Assembly: GCA_946811185.2 (NCBI GenBank) | Contig: OX328105.1 | Coordinates: forward strand, 44,764,845 to 44,828,844 | Origin: Hippopus hippopus | Taxonomy: Eukaryota > Mollusca > Bivalvia > Cardiida > Cardiidae | DNA length: 64,000 nucleotides | Direction of reading: 5' to 3' | Shown: piece by piece, positions 51,800 to 62,585 of the stretch | How the letters are laid out: each line of letters starts with the position of its first letter | Position numbering within the stretch: the first letter of the stretch is position 1 | Translations under genes and position numbers: made by a program | The notes under the pieces: generated by a model | The model's database searches: none | Told to the model about the DNA's origin: nothing | Seen by the model: only the letters and a program-made list of their open reading frames with translations

Positions 51800-52520
51800 T
51801 ATTTTATAAACTATTCTCGAAAAATAAAAACCTTACACTCAAGTACATATACATATGGATAATTTCATAAAAAATGTAATGTTCTTTCGAAAAAAGAAGA
51901 AGTAGAAAATTAAACATTTCAACTTAATACAGTAATAACAAGACAAATAGATCATGATAACAAAAGGCAATAGGAGATATAAAGAAGCAATATAACATCA
52001 CAAAATGTTGACTATTACAATTCACGATTTCTGTACCAACGCAGACGAGTACATGATAACTCAGTATCTACGTTCAGGCTGATTAAAGACTTATAGATGC
52101 TTTTCGAATAGAATCTTTCACCTTATGTTTTTCCCCGAAAACCCTCTTGGAAATAAATTTTCAATGTTTGGGCTGCATTTATATAAAAGAAAAAACATGA
52201 TAAAATAATTACATGTAAAAGGGCATTTTAGGAAAAAAAAAATGCCGTTCATTTATTCATCCGAAGGGTATAGAAAGGAAAAACTAGAAGAAAAAATATC
52301 CTTATTAACCACCCTCGGTACCCAAGGAGCAGCTAAATTTAGTAGCATTATACATGTAAAGAACGTATTAAAATACCGGAGGTTTTCAGGGAACAGAGAG
52401 AAGCCTGGCTAACCTTGAACATTTTAACCCTAGGGCTATCTATCAATTCCAAGTCTGATTTTGGCAAATTTCGTTTAAGCAACGTAACATACATTCATGG
52501 TGAATCTTGCATTTTCCCTT
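51800..52520. other. Low-repeat end of the Gbx intron
   Basis: Unique-looking AT-rich DNA leading to the acceptor. No repeat family of the window was found in it. Confidence 0.4.
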
Positions 52521-52530
52521 TCTTTTACAG

Positions 52531-53024
52531 AGAGACAAGAGGACAAAATACGAAACAGTTCGCCCACTGACGTCACATACTCACAAAGGATTAACCAATC
52601 AGACGCCGTTGTAAAGGATATTCCTGAACGAGAAAATAGTGATGCCATCAAGTCTGACTTGGAAGAGGAAGTGAATAAATCAAACATTAGCGGTAAAACC
52701 AGGCGCAGACGTACAGCATTTACATCGGAACAACTGTTAGAACTTGAAAAGGAATTCCACAGTAAGAAATATCTGTCACTAACTGAGCGATCACAGATTG
52801 CGCATGCGTTAAAGCTAAGTGAAGTTCAAGTGAAAATATGGTTTCAGAATAGACGTGCCAAGTGGAAGCGCGTGAAGGCGGGGCTTGTTCATGGTCGACC
52901 GTCAGGTGACGCTTCAAACAAACCGAAAATAGTCGTTCCCATTCCGGTGCATGTCAACAGGATTGCAATTCGAAGTCAACATCAACAAATTGAAAAGACG
53001 GCTAGAAACCATTCTTTTCACTAA
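52531..53024 (+). CDS. Gbx: Gbx homeobox gene, exon 2 (homeodomain and C-terminus)
   Basis: Completes the transcription factor begun at 40283: 494 bp giving the last 164 residues of a 324-residue protein, stop TAA at 53022-53024. A charged linker (ERQEDKIRN..., LEEEVNKSN) precedes the homeodomain at residues 217-276. [19 protein letters not shown] and [18 protein letters not shown] are the Gbx class sequence, with Phe8, Gln50, Trp48, Phe49 and Asn51 in place for TAAT-core DNA binding. After it comes VKAG and the conserved tail [13 protein letters not shown] and IRSQHQQ, which separates Gbx from En, Hox and other ANTP-class proteins. Vertebrate GBX2 is about 348 residues, so the length is normal. 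The codon frame before 52530 is also open, but position 52529-52530 is AG after a pyrimidine tract, which sets the exon start. No frameshift or missing key residue. Confidence 0.95.
52698..52877 (+). other. Homeobox (60-residue homeodomain)
   Basis: Sixty codons from the Thr of KTRRRRTAF to the Lys of AKWK. Arginines at positions 2-5 form the minor-groove arm; helix 3 runs [15 protein letters not shown]. No intron interrupts it. Confidence 0.95.
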
Positions 53025-53254
53025 TTTCATGCTGATGTTGTTAAATCGTTTCCCTAAGCAAACAGTGCAGCAAAGCTTCTAATTCATCGAACTTATTTTT
53101 TTTCCAAGGTCAGGTTGGTTTCAGCAAATACCAAGAACCCATAATTATTTTTATCTTTACCATTTTACTCTGCTTACTACGGGAAAAAAATAGTGAAGAC
53201 ATTTATAAGAATTCAGTGTCCGTTTTAACGAACTATTCTTAACAGTCTGCATGC
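53025..53254 (+). other. Gbx 3' flank, probable 3'UTR start
   Basis: No AATAAA in the first 230 bases after the stop. The first such hexamer I noticed (about 53742) lies inside a TTAA-A element, so the true polyadenylation site is unknown. Confidence 0.4.
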
Positions 53255-53454
53255 GTGAAAGGACATAATGTTAATCTTTTCAAAATGGAAAGCATTTGCT
53301 GACGATAAGTTGAATATGGATGAATGATGGTAATTTCTCTGAAATGGTAGAAAACATTTCGAGAAAAGGTAACCAGCATTTTCTCCTTTTCCAACAATGT
53401 TTTCGAAAGTCTTTTTTGCAGAGCCATGAGAACTCCTGTTTGGAAAGGAGTTAA
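53255..53454 (+). mobile_element. TTAA-A MITE, central palindrome lost
   Basis: GGAAAGCATTTGCTGACGAT, AGAAAACATTTCGAGAAAAG, then directly GGTAACCAGCATTTTCTCC and ACAATGTTTTCGAAAG; ends GGAAAGGAGTTAA. Confidence 0.72.
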
Positions 53455-53607
53455 TTCATTTCTAAATTCCATGACTCGCCAGCTGATTGGCTGAGACATT
53501 CGACTCCGATGCTACTTATTAAGGATACAAGCCTCTATTCCACCCAAAGTTTCTAGGATTTTTTTGTAAGTGATGTTAATCCTGAATTGGAATATTTCTT
53601 TTAATGT

Positions 53608-53835
53608 TTAACTCTTTACCAAACAATGACGGGTTTTAATAATCTTAAGGAAGAAGTCTTTTGAAAACATTGTGGGAAAAAGAGAAAATGCTGGTAGCTA
53701 CCATTTCTCCTTTTTTCCACAATGTTTTCTATCTGTTTGTAAATAAATCCTATTGTTAGAGCTATATTTATTTTGTTGTCTGCAAATGCTTGCAAAAATG
53801 GACGAGTCCAAAATTTTGTTGTTTGGTAAAGAGAC
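53608..53835 (-). mobile_element. TTAA-A MITE
   Basis: TTAACTCTTTACCAAACAATG to TTGTTGTTTGGTAAAGAG. Core AAATGCTGGTAGCTACCATTT; stem otherwise good. Confidence 0.8.
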
Positions 53836-53930
53836 AAATAATAAGCGTTGACAGAGTATGAGTTGTAACTTGTGGAAACGTGTATGTGCAGCATAATTTT
53901 TCACCCAAACGAAATACTTCATTTTTACTC

Positions 53931-54140
53931 TGTGCCATGACCAAACTTTCGACTTTTTTCAATTCAAGCATTTGCAGACGACAGAGTGAATGGTATCTAA
54001 AGTCTTAGATTTGTCTTTGGAAGGGTAAAACACATTGTGGAAAAAGGAGGAAATGCTCGTTACCATCATTTTCTCCCTTTTCTCTCAAAATATTTTCAAA
54101 AGCCTTCTTCCTCGCGGTCTTTAAACTCGGGATTGAAAGA
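53931..54140 (+). mobile_element. TTAA-A MITE, ends worn
   Basis: CATGACCAAACTTTCGAC, GCATTTGCAGACGACAGAG, stem ACACATTGTGGAAAAAGGAG, core GCTCGTTACCATCAT; stops at AACTCGGGATTG. Confidence 0.7.
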
Positions 54141-54316
54141 AAACTGGTTTCATGATATTCCGAATTCTACGATATTCAAATAAAAGATAGAATTTTCTCT
54201 TTATCAAAATTTGCACTTTTTAACCCTGAGGTTGAGGTCAAATACCTCTATGGTAATAAAATGATACCCCTGACCATTCTAGTCCTTGTAGCTTGGGTCC
54301 AGGCAGAAATTATTTT

Positions 54317-54529
54317 TTAACTCTTTCCACACTATTGACAACATCAGAAGCACTTGTGGACAGTGCAGATCAAGATCAGACTGCACAGAACGTGCAGTTT
54401 GATCTCTGATCTGCACTGTTCACTGCTATATTCTAGCTTATGACAGAACTGCCTCTTGCTCTTGCAGAGGAAATGTATTTTTAGCCTTTGAGAAAATGCA
54501 ATTCATTTATTCAGCAGTGAGAGAGTTAA
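54317..54529 (+). mobile_element. TTAA-B' MITE
   Basis: TTAA at 54317-54320 and 54526-54529. Left CTCTTTCCACACTATTGAC, right AGCAGTGAGAGAG. Hairpin GGACAGTGCAGATCAAGATC with GATCTCTGATCTGCACTGTT. Confidence 0.78.
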
Positions 54530-54738
54530 TCCTTTCATTGTCTATGTACAGATCTGTGGCGAAACTGCTTATCGGTTCCGTATTTATTGATAATCGTCAT
54601 TTTTGACAAAGTAACGTCAGAATATATGACAGGAAAATGATCAGGCTATAGTCCTTAGTACCTGGGATCATGTACAAACTTCGATCTCTGCTGGAGCTGA
54701 AATTTTGGTATTAGTAAGAGTAGAAACCAGTTTCTTGC

Positions 54739-54918
54739 TTAACCCTTTAACTCACAATCCCAAATTTTAACGACCCTGCTGGAGAATGCTTTTAAAAACA
54801 ATGTTTCCTTCCATTCCAAAGACAAATCACATCAATAGAGCCACAATGAATTTGTCGTCTGCAAATGCTTTTGAAAATGGACAAGACTAGAATTTAGCCA
54901 TTGATGGTAAAGAGTTGA
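54739..54918 (-). mobile_element. TTAA-A MITE with the palindrome deleted
   Basis: TTAACCCTTTAACTCACAATC, AATGCTTTTAAAAACAATGT then straight into TTCCTTCCATTCCAAAGAC; ends GATGGTAAAGAGTTGAA. About 50 bp of stem is missing. Confidence 0.75.
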
Positions 54919-55015
54919 ATCTTTCAGAGCAAATATGTACCAGTAAACTTGAGTTCGTTCACCAGCTGAAAATACAATCCACTAAAACCCAAACAGCTTT
55001 TTTATCTTACGAATT

Positions 55016-55130
55016 TAACTAAACTTGACGGTTTGGATCCAAGATGAGGCTGCACCTTCTGTGCAGTATAACTTTGATCTTTGCCATCATTAAAAGTTCC
55101 TTTTCTGCCCATAGCGCTGAAAAGGTTTCG
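55016..55130 (+). repeat. TTAA-B' fragment
   Basis: TTTAACTAAACTTGACGG, hairpin remnant ATCCAAGATGAGGCTGCACC, end CCCATAGCGCTGAAAAGG. Confidence 0.55.
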
Positions 55131-56340
55131 TTCACTTGCTTCATTGTAATTAAATCGTTAGAGCTATCGGGCTTTTCTTGTTATTCAGTGACGACAGAAC
55201 CCTTTGGATGTTGTTTACACTTAGACTATCCACAATAGACAGTGTAGATCAAAATCAGAACGAGAAGTCATATTTTGGTTATACCCTGTACGAGTTTTGT
55301 ATTCTGCAAATGCTAAGAGATTAATGTACATGCACATGTACTTGATATATACTTAATGTCATCAGTCTAGTTAAAAAAAAAGTGATTTTATCCCCCTTGA
55401 ATAATGGCAGTAACACTTACTTCAAGTTAAAGGCGTGTTTAGATCTACAACCGGGACCAGGCGTGAACAAAAATCAATCACAACATACTAGTGTATAGGT
55501 AGTTCGCAGTTCATAGGGACCCCCTGAATTTTGAAATATCTTAAAAAATGCCTTAGCTATTGTGTTGAAATTTTGCATGGTTAATAATATTACCTTTACC
55601 AACTCTGGGTGAAATTTTCAGAATCATTCATAGCTTAGTTTGACTTGTTGCCATTCAACGCAATGTTAAAATCCATGAACAAAACAGCAGGAAAACGGTT
55701 GGAGGCGAGAAGGCTGTTCCGAATAAAGGGTTTACCCGATTATGAAAACAATTCTTGAGCAAGTGCAGAAACTGTGGTCGTCTATTGTTTGAATAGCAAA
55801 AACTCTTAACTTTTGAGGCCCTTATCTATTTATTCGGGTTTTATTTGAATGATTCAATATTGGACACTCGCATGCACTTGTTTACACTTCGTTTCTTTTT
55901 CATGTCCAACCATAAATGTTTTCCGGAAACCCAGTCAAACTTTGGCTCACATCATGTTGGATAGCATACAACAATAAAATGAAGAAGGGTGAATTGTATG
56001 AACTGATTAACAGTTCCATAAACTAGCCCCAAAGTATTGTTGTAGATGAGTTTTTACGGTCAAAGGGACACAGTGTCTTTAAGATTACCACTCTGTAACT
56101 GTAACCTACATCCAATTGAGGTAACTTTGGGCGATCAGAAAAAAAAATCAAAGCGAAAAAAATTCAAAACAAACCCTGAAAGTCCTTCAAGTCTTATTGT
56201 CAAGAATCCATGTGGAAAATAAAATTGAGGCCAAATTTTGGAAAACAGACAACATTTGACAAAAACTTTAGAGTCTGAAGATTTGTATGAAAGTGACAAA
56301 AGCAGTATCTAAGGTAAGGTTGAGATCTTTATCATTTTCC

Positions 56341-56375
56341 CCCTCCCCCCCCCCCCCCCAAAAAAAAAAAAAAAA
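56341..56375. repeat. C-run followed by A-run
   Basis: CCCTCCCC then 12 or more C and about 18 A, inside the 3.0-kb element. Confidence 0.9.
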
Positions 56376-56610
56376 CAGAAAAACCAGGGTCTCATATTAA
56401 AGTAAAGTAAAGTAAGATACTGACGTCATGCACTTGTCCATTTAGGTTTGCTGTTCTGGTCACTGTGCGAAACTTTCGGAGAAAGTTAAGCTTTAGAACA
56501 AAAATTTAACTCTACTGGAATAGGCAAATTACTCTTTTCAGGGGAATAAAAATTCTTATTTTCGCTGTGAGAGTTGGTAAGGTCATTTTAAAAGACTTTG
56601 AAAAGTCTCA

Positions 56611-58431
56611 TACAAGAGGGCCATGATGGCCCTGAAGTCGCTCACCTGAGCCTTTTGATCAAACATGACCCATTTCCAATCTCTTCAGAGATATTAAGAC
56701 AAACATTCTGACAAACACTCATTAGTATTGGACTTACAAATATGGCCTCTGGAGTGCACACAAGCTTTTTCTAGAATTTGTCTCAGCGGCCTACTTGACA
56801 TGTAGGAATTATCCAGACATACATTCTGACAAACTTTCATGAGTATTTGAGAGAAAATGTGGCCTGCAGGGTGTACAAGAGGTTTTTCCCAGATTTGACC
56901 TAGTGACCTAGTTTCTTTACCAACATGACCCATGTTCATACAAGTCTAAGATATTATGAAGACAAACATTCTAAGCAAATTTCAAGATTATTGGACTGAA
57001 TATGTGGCCTCTAGAGCATACACAAGGTTTTTCAAGGATTCAACTTGGTGACCTAGTTTTTGATTCCACGTGACCCATTTTCAAACTCATGCAAGATATC
57101 ATCAAGACAAACATTCTGACCAAGTTTAAAGAATATTGGACTGAAAATGTAACCTCTAGTGTGGACAAAAGGTTTTTCCGGGATGTGACCTAGTTTTTTA
57201 ACCAACATGACCCATTTTCAAACTAGTCTAAGATATTATCAAGACAAACATTCTGACCAAATTTCAAAATTATTGGACTGAAAATGTGGCCTCTAGAGCG
57301 TACACAAGGTTTTTCCAAGATTTCACCCAGCGACCTAGATTTTGACCGGACATGACCCATTTTCAAACTAATCCAAGCTATCATCATGACAAACATTCTG
57401 ACCAACTTTGAAGAGCATTGGACTGAAAATGTGGCCTCTGGAGTGTACACAAGGTTTTTCTAAGATTTGACCTAGTGACCTAGTTTTTGACATGACATGG
57501 CCCATTTTCAAACTCGTCTGCGATATTATCAAGACAAACATTCTGACAAACTTTCAAGAGTATTGGAGAGAAAATGTGGCTTCTGGAGCGTACAAAAGGT
57601 TTTTTTTAAGATTTGACCAAGTGACCTAGTTTTTGACCCTACATGGCCCATTTTCGAAGTTGTGTCAGATATCATCAAGGCAAACATTATGACCAATTTT
57701 CAAGAGTATCAGACAGAAAATGTGGCCTCTAGAGCGTACACAAGACTTTTCTAAGATTTGACCTGGTGACCTAGTTGTTAATCCAACATGGCCCATTTTC
57801 GAACTCGTCTGAGATATCATCAAGACAAATATTCTGACCAACTTTCAACAGTGTTGGACTGAAAATGTGGCCTCTAGAGCATACACAAGGTTTTTGTAAG
57901 ATTTGACTTGGTGACCTAGTTTTTGACCCGACATGGCCCATTTTCGAACTCGTCTGAGATATTATCACGACGAACATTCTGACCAACTTTTAAGAGTATT
58001 AGACTGAAAATGTGGCCTCTAGAGCGTACACAAGGTTTTTGTAAGATTTGACTTGGTGACCTAGTTTTTAACCCGACATGGCCCATTTTCGAACGCGTCT
58101 GAGATATCATCAAGGCAAACATTCTGACCAATTTTAAGGAGTATTGGACAGAAAATGTGGCCTCTAGAGCGTACACAAGATTTTTCTAAGATTTGACCTA
58201 GTGACCTAGTTTTTGACCCGACATGACCCATTTTCGAACTCGTCCGAGATATCATCGAGGCAAACATTCTGACCTAGTTTCATGAGTATCGGACTGAAAA
58301 TGTGGCCTCTAAAGCGTACACAAGGTAAAAAGTTGACGACGGACGACGGACGACGCACGCCGCACGACGGACGCCGGACACAGCACGATCATAATAGCTC
58401 ACCGTGAGCACTTCGTGCTCAGGTGAGCTAA
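56611..58431 (+). mobile_element. Helentron/pearl-like element: about 12 tandem ~145-bp units with inverted flanks
   Basis: Units carry GTGACCTAGTTTTTGACC, CATGRCCCATTTTCRAACTC, GAGATATCATCAAGACAAAC, ATTCTGACCAA and GAAAATGTGGCCTCTAGAGC. The distal seven units are 145 bp apart (for example CATG at 57351, 57496, 57642, 57787, 57932, 58077 and 58222). The left side holds CTCACCTGAGC near 56641; the right side a GC-rich CGACGGACGACGG tract, a hairpin GAGCACTTCGTGCTC and the terminus GGTGAGCTAA. Subterminal inverted repeat, tandem core, 3' hairpin and a CTRR end is the layout known for non-autonomous Helitron/Helentron elements, including the bivalve pearl family. Frames seen on the minus strand follow the repeat and are not genes. 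Confidence 0.75.
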
Positions 58432-58619
58432 AAAATCGATCAAGTATTTTTTTAAGATATTTACAAAACCCAAGGGGTCCCTATGAACCTCAAACTACCT
58501 ATACGAAATACAACCAAATTCAACTCTTTACTTAATACCGAGACATATTTCATTGCGGCGACGTGTGCAATATGTGATTTCAGGCTTTTATTTCTCATTT
58601 GTTATTCTCGTTTTGAGTT

Positions 58620-58999
58620 AGTTAAAGTGACAATAAAGCCCAAATGTAAACAAAGCGAGTGTTTAAATGCATTTAAATTTATATCGTACCATATTATGAA
58701 AATATGGAAATTAATATGAAAGATGACAATCTGTCATTGTACGGTCGGTCCAAGTGCTAGTCGCTGACAGAGAAATTAATTTCAAAACTAGGTTAAAACC
58801 TGCCAGGTAGCTGTGTCTTTTGTTTACTTTTTGCCTGATTTTAAAATTCTTTTTTCTGCCAGTGACTAACACGTGGCCTGACCACACAATAACAGACTAT
58901 CACCTTCACAATATTTTCCATACTTTTAAATGGTATGATTTAAATTTAAATGTATTGTGGCACCTCTTTTGATATTTTGGCCTCTACTGGGCCTTTAAG
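58620..58999. mobile_element. Family E MITE, uninterrupted
   Basis: Left GTTAAAGTGACAATAAAGCC, right GGCCTCTACTGGGCCTTTAA. Arms TGTACGGTCGGTCCAAG and TGGCCTGACCACACAAT. Contains the empty TTAA site CTTTTAAATGGTATGA at 58923-58938. Confidence 0.75.
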
Positions 59000-59280
59000 G
59001 TTTTGTCTACGTCATGGGCACAGTAGCTGACCTAATAAATAGTGCACTGTCTCGCGAGACTTGTTCATTTTCCAACCAAATATGCAGATCTAAGAGTGTT
59101 CAAAGAGTGAAAACTTTATCGTACTGGCGATACTAAGTATTAAAACTGCTGCTACAATATCTTTTCAAGAAATTTTGGCACCATTCCTTTTTCAAATAAA
59201 TCTTGATATTACGCAACTTAGAATAATAGTACATTTCACTTCATTTAGCTTACGGCATCTAGATGGTACATGTCTGTTAT

Positions 59281-59510
59281 GGGGGTCCTGCGTTGCTATG
59301 GTAAAATGTAAGACTAGTGACCTGGAAGCCACTGGTTTGAGCCCCACTAAAGGCACTGGGTTTTCGTGGGAGTGTCCCTGGGCAAGACACTTAAGAGCCC
59401 CTGTCTAGTACTGGTGAAACCAAGACATACATGAATAAGCAAGCTGTTGCCGTTATATGACTGAAATAATGTTGAAAACGGTGTTAAACACCATTTTATC
59501 AATCAATCAA
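59281..59510 (+). repeat. tRNA-derived SINE, full length
   Basis: A-box region TTGCTATGGTAAAATGTAAG, B box TGGTTTGAGCCCC, body GGGCAAGACACTTAAGAGCC and TAGTACTGGTGAAACC, 3' part GACTGAAATAATGTTGAAAA, tail ATCAATCAATCAAC. Best copy in the window. Confidence 0.8.
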
Positions 59511-59570
59511 CATGTCTATTATACTCCTAACAAAAAAATAAAATAAATAATCAAATAGCGCTCGTATTCA

Positions 59571-59672
59571 CGAGTCTTTCCTGGTTTCAATTCTAGATTC
59601 AATAACTAACACAACTTCTGATTGGCTAAACCATTTGGTCTACCCAATCAGACGTTGTGTTACTTAAAAAAA
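59571..59672. mobile_element. Family F foldback MITE, short copy
   Basis: CACAACTTCTGATTGGCTAA with CCCAATCAGACGTTGTG. The outer arms are reduced to CGTATTCACGAGTC. Confidence 0.6.
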
Positions 59673-59878
59673 TTAGAAAATGCATTATCAGTATTTTTAA
59701 GCTTAGCAAGAAAACCTTACATGCTCGAAGTTGCAGATTAATTGCACAGATTCTGTGCTTTCTCACAATTGTACAGTATAGTTTTAAAAAAGCCACAATG
59801 TTTGATGAGAAATACTCAGATAATTGTTCTTGTTGCATGACATTTTGTGAGAAGTTGATATAACAACAAAAGGGGCTC

Positions 59879-60100
59879 TTAACCCTGTACCACACAGTCC
59901 AGAGTTTTAACGACCCTGATAAAAAGCGATTTGAAAACATTGTGGGAAAAGGAGAAAATGCTGGTAACCAGCATTTTCTCCTTTTCCCACCATGTTTTCT
60001 ATTCTAGCAAAGACAAAATTCATACGAGCTACATTTGTTTGGTCACCTGCAAATGCTTTTAATTCCGTCTAGTCTAAAAGTTTGCGTTTGGTAAAGTTAA
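59879..60100 (-). mobile_element. TTAA-A MITE, both TTAA ends present
   Basis: TTAA at 59879-59882 and 60097-60100. CCCTGTACCACACAGTCC to TTGCGTTTGGTAAAG. The palindrome has a single arm mismatch (CCCACCATG). Confidence 0.88.
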
Positions 60101-60114
60101 AGGAAGCAGTGTCC

Positions 60115-60318
60115 TTAACTCTATCAAACAACAAAACTTCAGACTCGTCTAAATTCACAGCATGTGCAGACAACAAAATAAATGTGTCTCAAAAGTGAAA
60201 TTTGTTTGCTGATATTTAGAAAGCATGGTTTCCAGCATTTTCTCCTTTTCCCCCGCAGTGTTTTCAAATGCTGTATTTCTCAGGATCGCTTGAGTTGTGA
60301 TTGTATGGTTTTGATAAG
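60115..60318 (+). mobile_element. TTAA-A MITE, left arm of stem lost
   Basis: TTAACTCTATCAAACAAC, CTAAATTCACAGCATGTGC, then ATGGTTTCCAGCATTTTCTC and GCAGTGTTTTCAAATGC. Confidence 0.68.
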
Positions 60319-60356
60319 GCAAGGGAGGAAGGCGCAACCTGTCCTCGACACTCATG

Positions 60357-60440
60357 TTAACCCTAAGAGTTGCTCGATTCGCTTTTGTAGACAATGTAGA
60401 TCAAGATCAGACCGGCAGAATGTGCAAGTTTCAAGATTTA
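60357..60440 (+). repeat. TTAA-B' fragment
   Basis: TTAACCCTAAGAGTTGCTCG, GTAGATCAAGATCAGACCGG; the second arm is lost. Confidence 0.5.
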
Positions 60441-60482
60441 AAGGAATTTTATGGCACAAAGCGAAATCACATTAGGTAGTTG

Positions 60483-61232
60483 TTTAAATGCCCAGTAATG
60501 GCCAAAAGTAAACAGTGTGGGAGTTAAAATTAATTTAAATTCAAATTATCATACCATTTAAAATAATGGAAATTATTGTGAAGGTGACAGTCTCATATGT
60601 TATTGTACAACCAGTCCAAGTATAAGTTGCTTGTAGAAAAATGAACTTTAAAACCAAGTAAAAATTAAGGAAAAGATAGAGTGACTAGGCTACTTTTTAC
60701 CTAGTTTTAAAATTAAGAAATAATCTTCTTTCTATCGTGGTTTACCGTTCAATAAACGACGGTTGTGAGTTATGAGACACAATTAATAATCCACGAGGGC
60801 GATAGCCCGAGTGGTTTATTCATTGCGCCTCATAACTCACAACGTGGTTTATTGAACGATAAACCACGATAGAAAGAAGATTATTTCGATTCTAACATGA
60901 CCTACTCTTAATGAAAAGAAAACAAGTTCATACTTAAAGTAAAAACGCGCATGCAGATTATATTCCATTGAATAACTTACTTTATACGGAATGACGTCAC
61001 TCTATATAGAATGACGTAGATTTTACCACGCTTTCGTTGCACTGTGTTTATACAGCCGAATTCACGTGTCATGTTAGAATTCATTTTTTGCCACGGTATA
61101 ACACTTGGACTGACCGCATTATAACAGATTGACAACTTCACAATATTTTCAGTTTTTTTAAATGATATAATTCAAATTCAGATTCATTTTAACACCAACA
61201 GTGTTAATGAATGGCCGCCATGGTGCCTTTAA
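60483..61232. mobile_element. Family E MITE carrying a foldback insertion
   Basis: Left TTTAAATGCCCAGTAATGGC, right GCCGCCATGGTGCCTTTAA. The left half runs to about 60715 (TTTTTACCTAGTTTTAAAAT) and the right resumes at about 61079 (ATTCATTTTTTGCCACGG). Confidence 0.75.
60716..61078. mobile_element. Foldback element in family E: 40-bp perfect arms plus a tail
   Basis: 60716-60755 (AAATAATCTTCTTTCTATCG...) is the exact complement of 60848-60887. The loop contains a second palindrome, GTGAGTTATGAG with CTCATAACTCAC. After the right arm, 190 bp bounded by TTCTAACATGA and TCATGTTAGAA complete the insertion. Confidence 0.8.
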
Positions 61233-61239
61233 CCCTATA

Positions 61240-62580
61240 TAACAGGAATATTGACATACTTTTACTGGAAATGGTTCTCATTGAAGTGCATGCCTACAGG
61301 AATTGAAAAGTTCTAAACAATGAAACAGAAACAGTGATTTAACGACGTATATGAAAAATGTTCGCGCGCATCCTACTGCGCAAGTATTTTTGTCGTGAAT
61401 ACTGAATCAAAAGTGCACCTATGTATTTTTTGCACATAATAGTAATACTATTGGTCCACTGAAACAAGTAGCACTTTCTTCGGGTAGTATTGGTGAAGAG
61501 AAAAAAATGGATCTTTGAACTGTCATCGTGTAATAATTAAAATGCTGCTGACACGGTGTTACACACCAAACAAGGAAACAAAGGCAGGAAATTTAATGCT
61601 GTGGAAGTATAGCTGTTTCCACTTTGAAAATTATTGTTGGAAAAGGAGAAAGCGCTCCTATTGAGCAAATTTTCCTTTTCCCACCATGTCTGCTGAGCTT
61701 TTATGCTATTTTTTGCCTTGACAAAATAATTCCCACAGTGACCTTGAACCTTGTTTTCTGACGAAATAAGCACGGATAGGTGCCATTTTTAAGTTTTCTT
61801 ATTGTTTAGAATTACAAATACTATAAGTGTGGAAAGTTTAAGAAAAATCTGTCCGTTAGAAAGTATGTATTTTTTTAAGATTAACCTTTAATTCGATCAA
61901 ATTATCTCCCTTTTTAACTCGATGGTCTATATATAAAATGCATATTTGTACATTTACTATGCTCAAAACCAGGCTTTTATATATTTTTTGTGCAAAAATA
62001 TATGAATTTACATTAAAATGATGTATGTGTGTATATTTTTCCTGTGATTTTCCTGTCTAACTGACTATTAAAGAAAGGCGCTTCAAATCCAATAAAAGCT
62101 GAATTTTGGAACGGTATATACCTTTTTCAAAGGCAAATTTCTCAGAAACGAGCACGGTGACCCACATCTTTTTTTACTGTAATATCCTAGAGACATGATG
62201 AGCTTTGTATGTGCAAAGTTTAAAAAAAAAATCTGACCATTAGAAAAATTTGTCATATACGTCGTTAGGCAATGGCTACAATTAATTTTTTAATTTTTTC
62301 CAAATCATTTTTCAGAATTATTTCAACTGAAAATATCATAATGCTTGCGTATACAGACATGGTCAGTTTGTCAAAAGTGAACTCCTAATTGACCTTTCTG
62401 CCACCTTTCCAAACTAATAACAGCTAAAAGCATATCTTGTAAAATGCATAAATATTCATTATAAGCAATGACTGTTTTTGCCATACTATTTTCCTAAGCC
62501 TTGACAAAACACTACTCATGATAGTTCTTTGCATGTATAAAAAGACAGCCCATTAACTCTTCCAGCGCAGAATATACATG
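61240..62580. other. No gene supported; one worn TTAA-A core
   Basis: At 61625-61690 TTATTGTTGGAAAAGGAGAA with TTTTCCTTTTCCCACCATG is a decayed TTAA-A stem. The remainder is AT-rich unique sequence with long T tracts. Confidence 0.45.
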
Positions 62581-62585
62581 TACAT

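Larger units (their letters stand above)
40764..52530 (+). other. Gbx intron 1 (11,767 bp, GT-AG, phase 1)
   Basis: GTAATG donor; TTCTTTTACAG acceptor with a good pyrimidine tract. One base left of it (G) and two right (AG) make a Glu codon, keeping the frame. The intron contains at least a dozen MITEs or MITE fragments and three SINEs, listed separately. Stretches at 46100-47580 and 51800-52500 are comparatively repeat-free and are the likeliest places for intronic enhancers. Confidence 0.85.
55494..58503. mobile_element. 3.0-kb element with ~30-bp terminal inverted repeats
   Basis: 55494-55523 and the complement of 58474-58503 agree in about 27 of 30 positions: both begin TATAGGTAGTT and end CATAGGGACCCC. 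TA flanks both outer ends, consistent with a TA duplication. The left 1.1 kb is unique with no long frame; the right part encloses the tandem array at 56611-58431. Non-autonomous, class unknown. Confidence 0.72.

Noticed and set aside
56694..58267. Several overlapping minus-strand frames with repeating peptides (SKMGHVGSKTRS type)
   Set aside because: They are translations of the ~145-bp tandem units in different frames; a 145-bp period cannot keep one frame.
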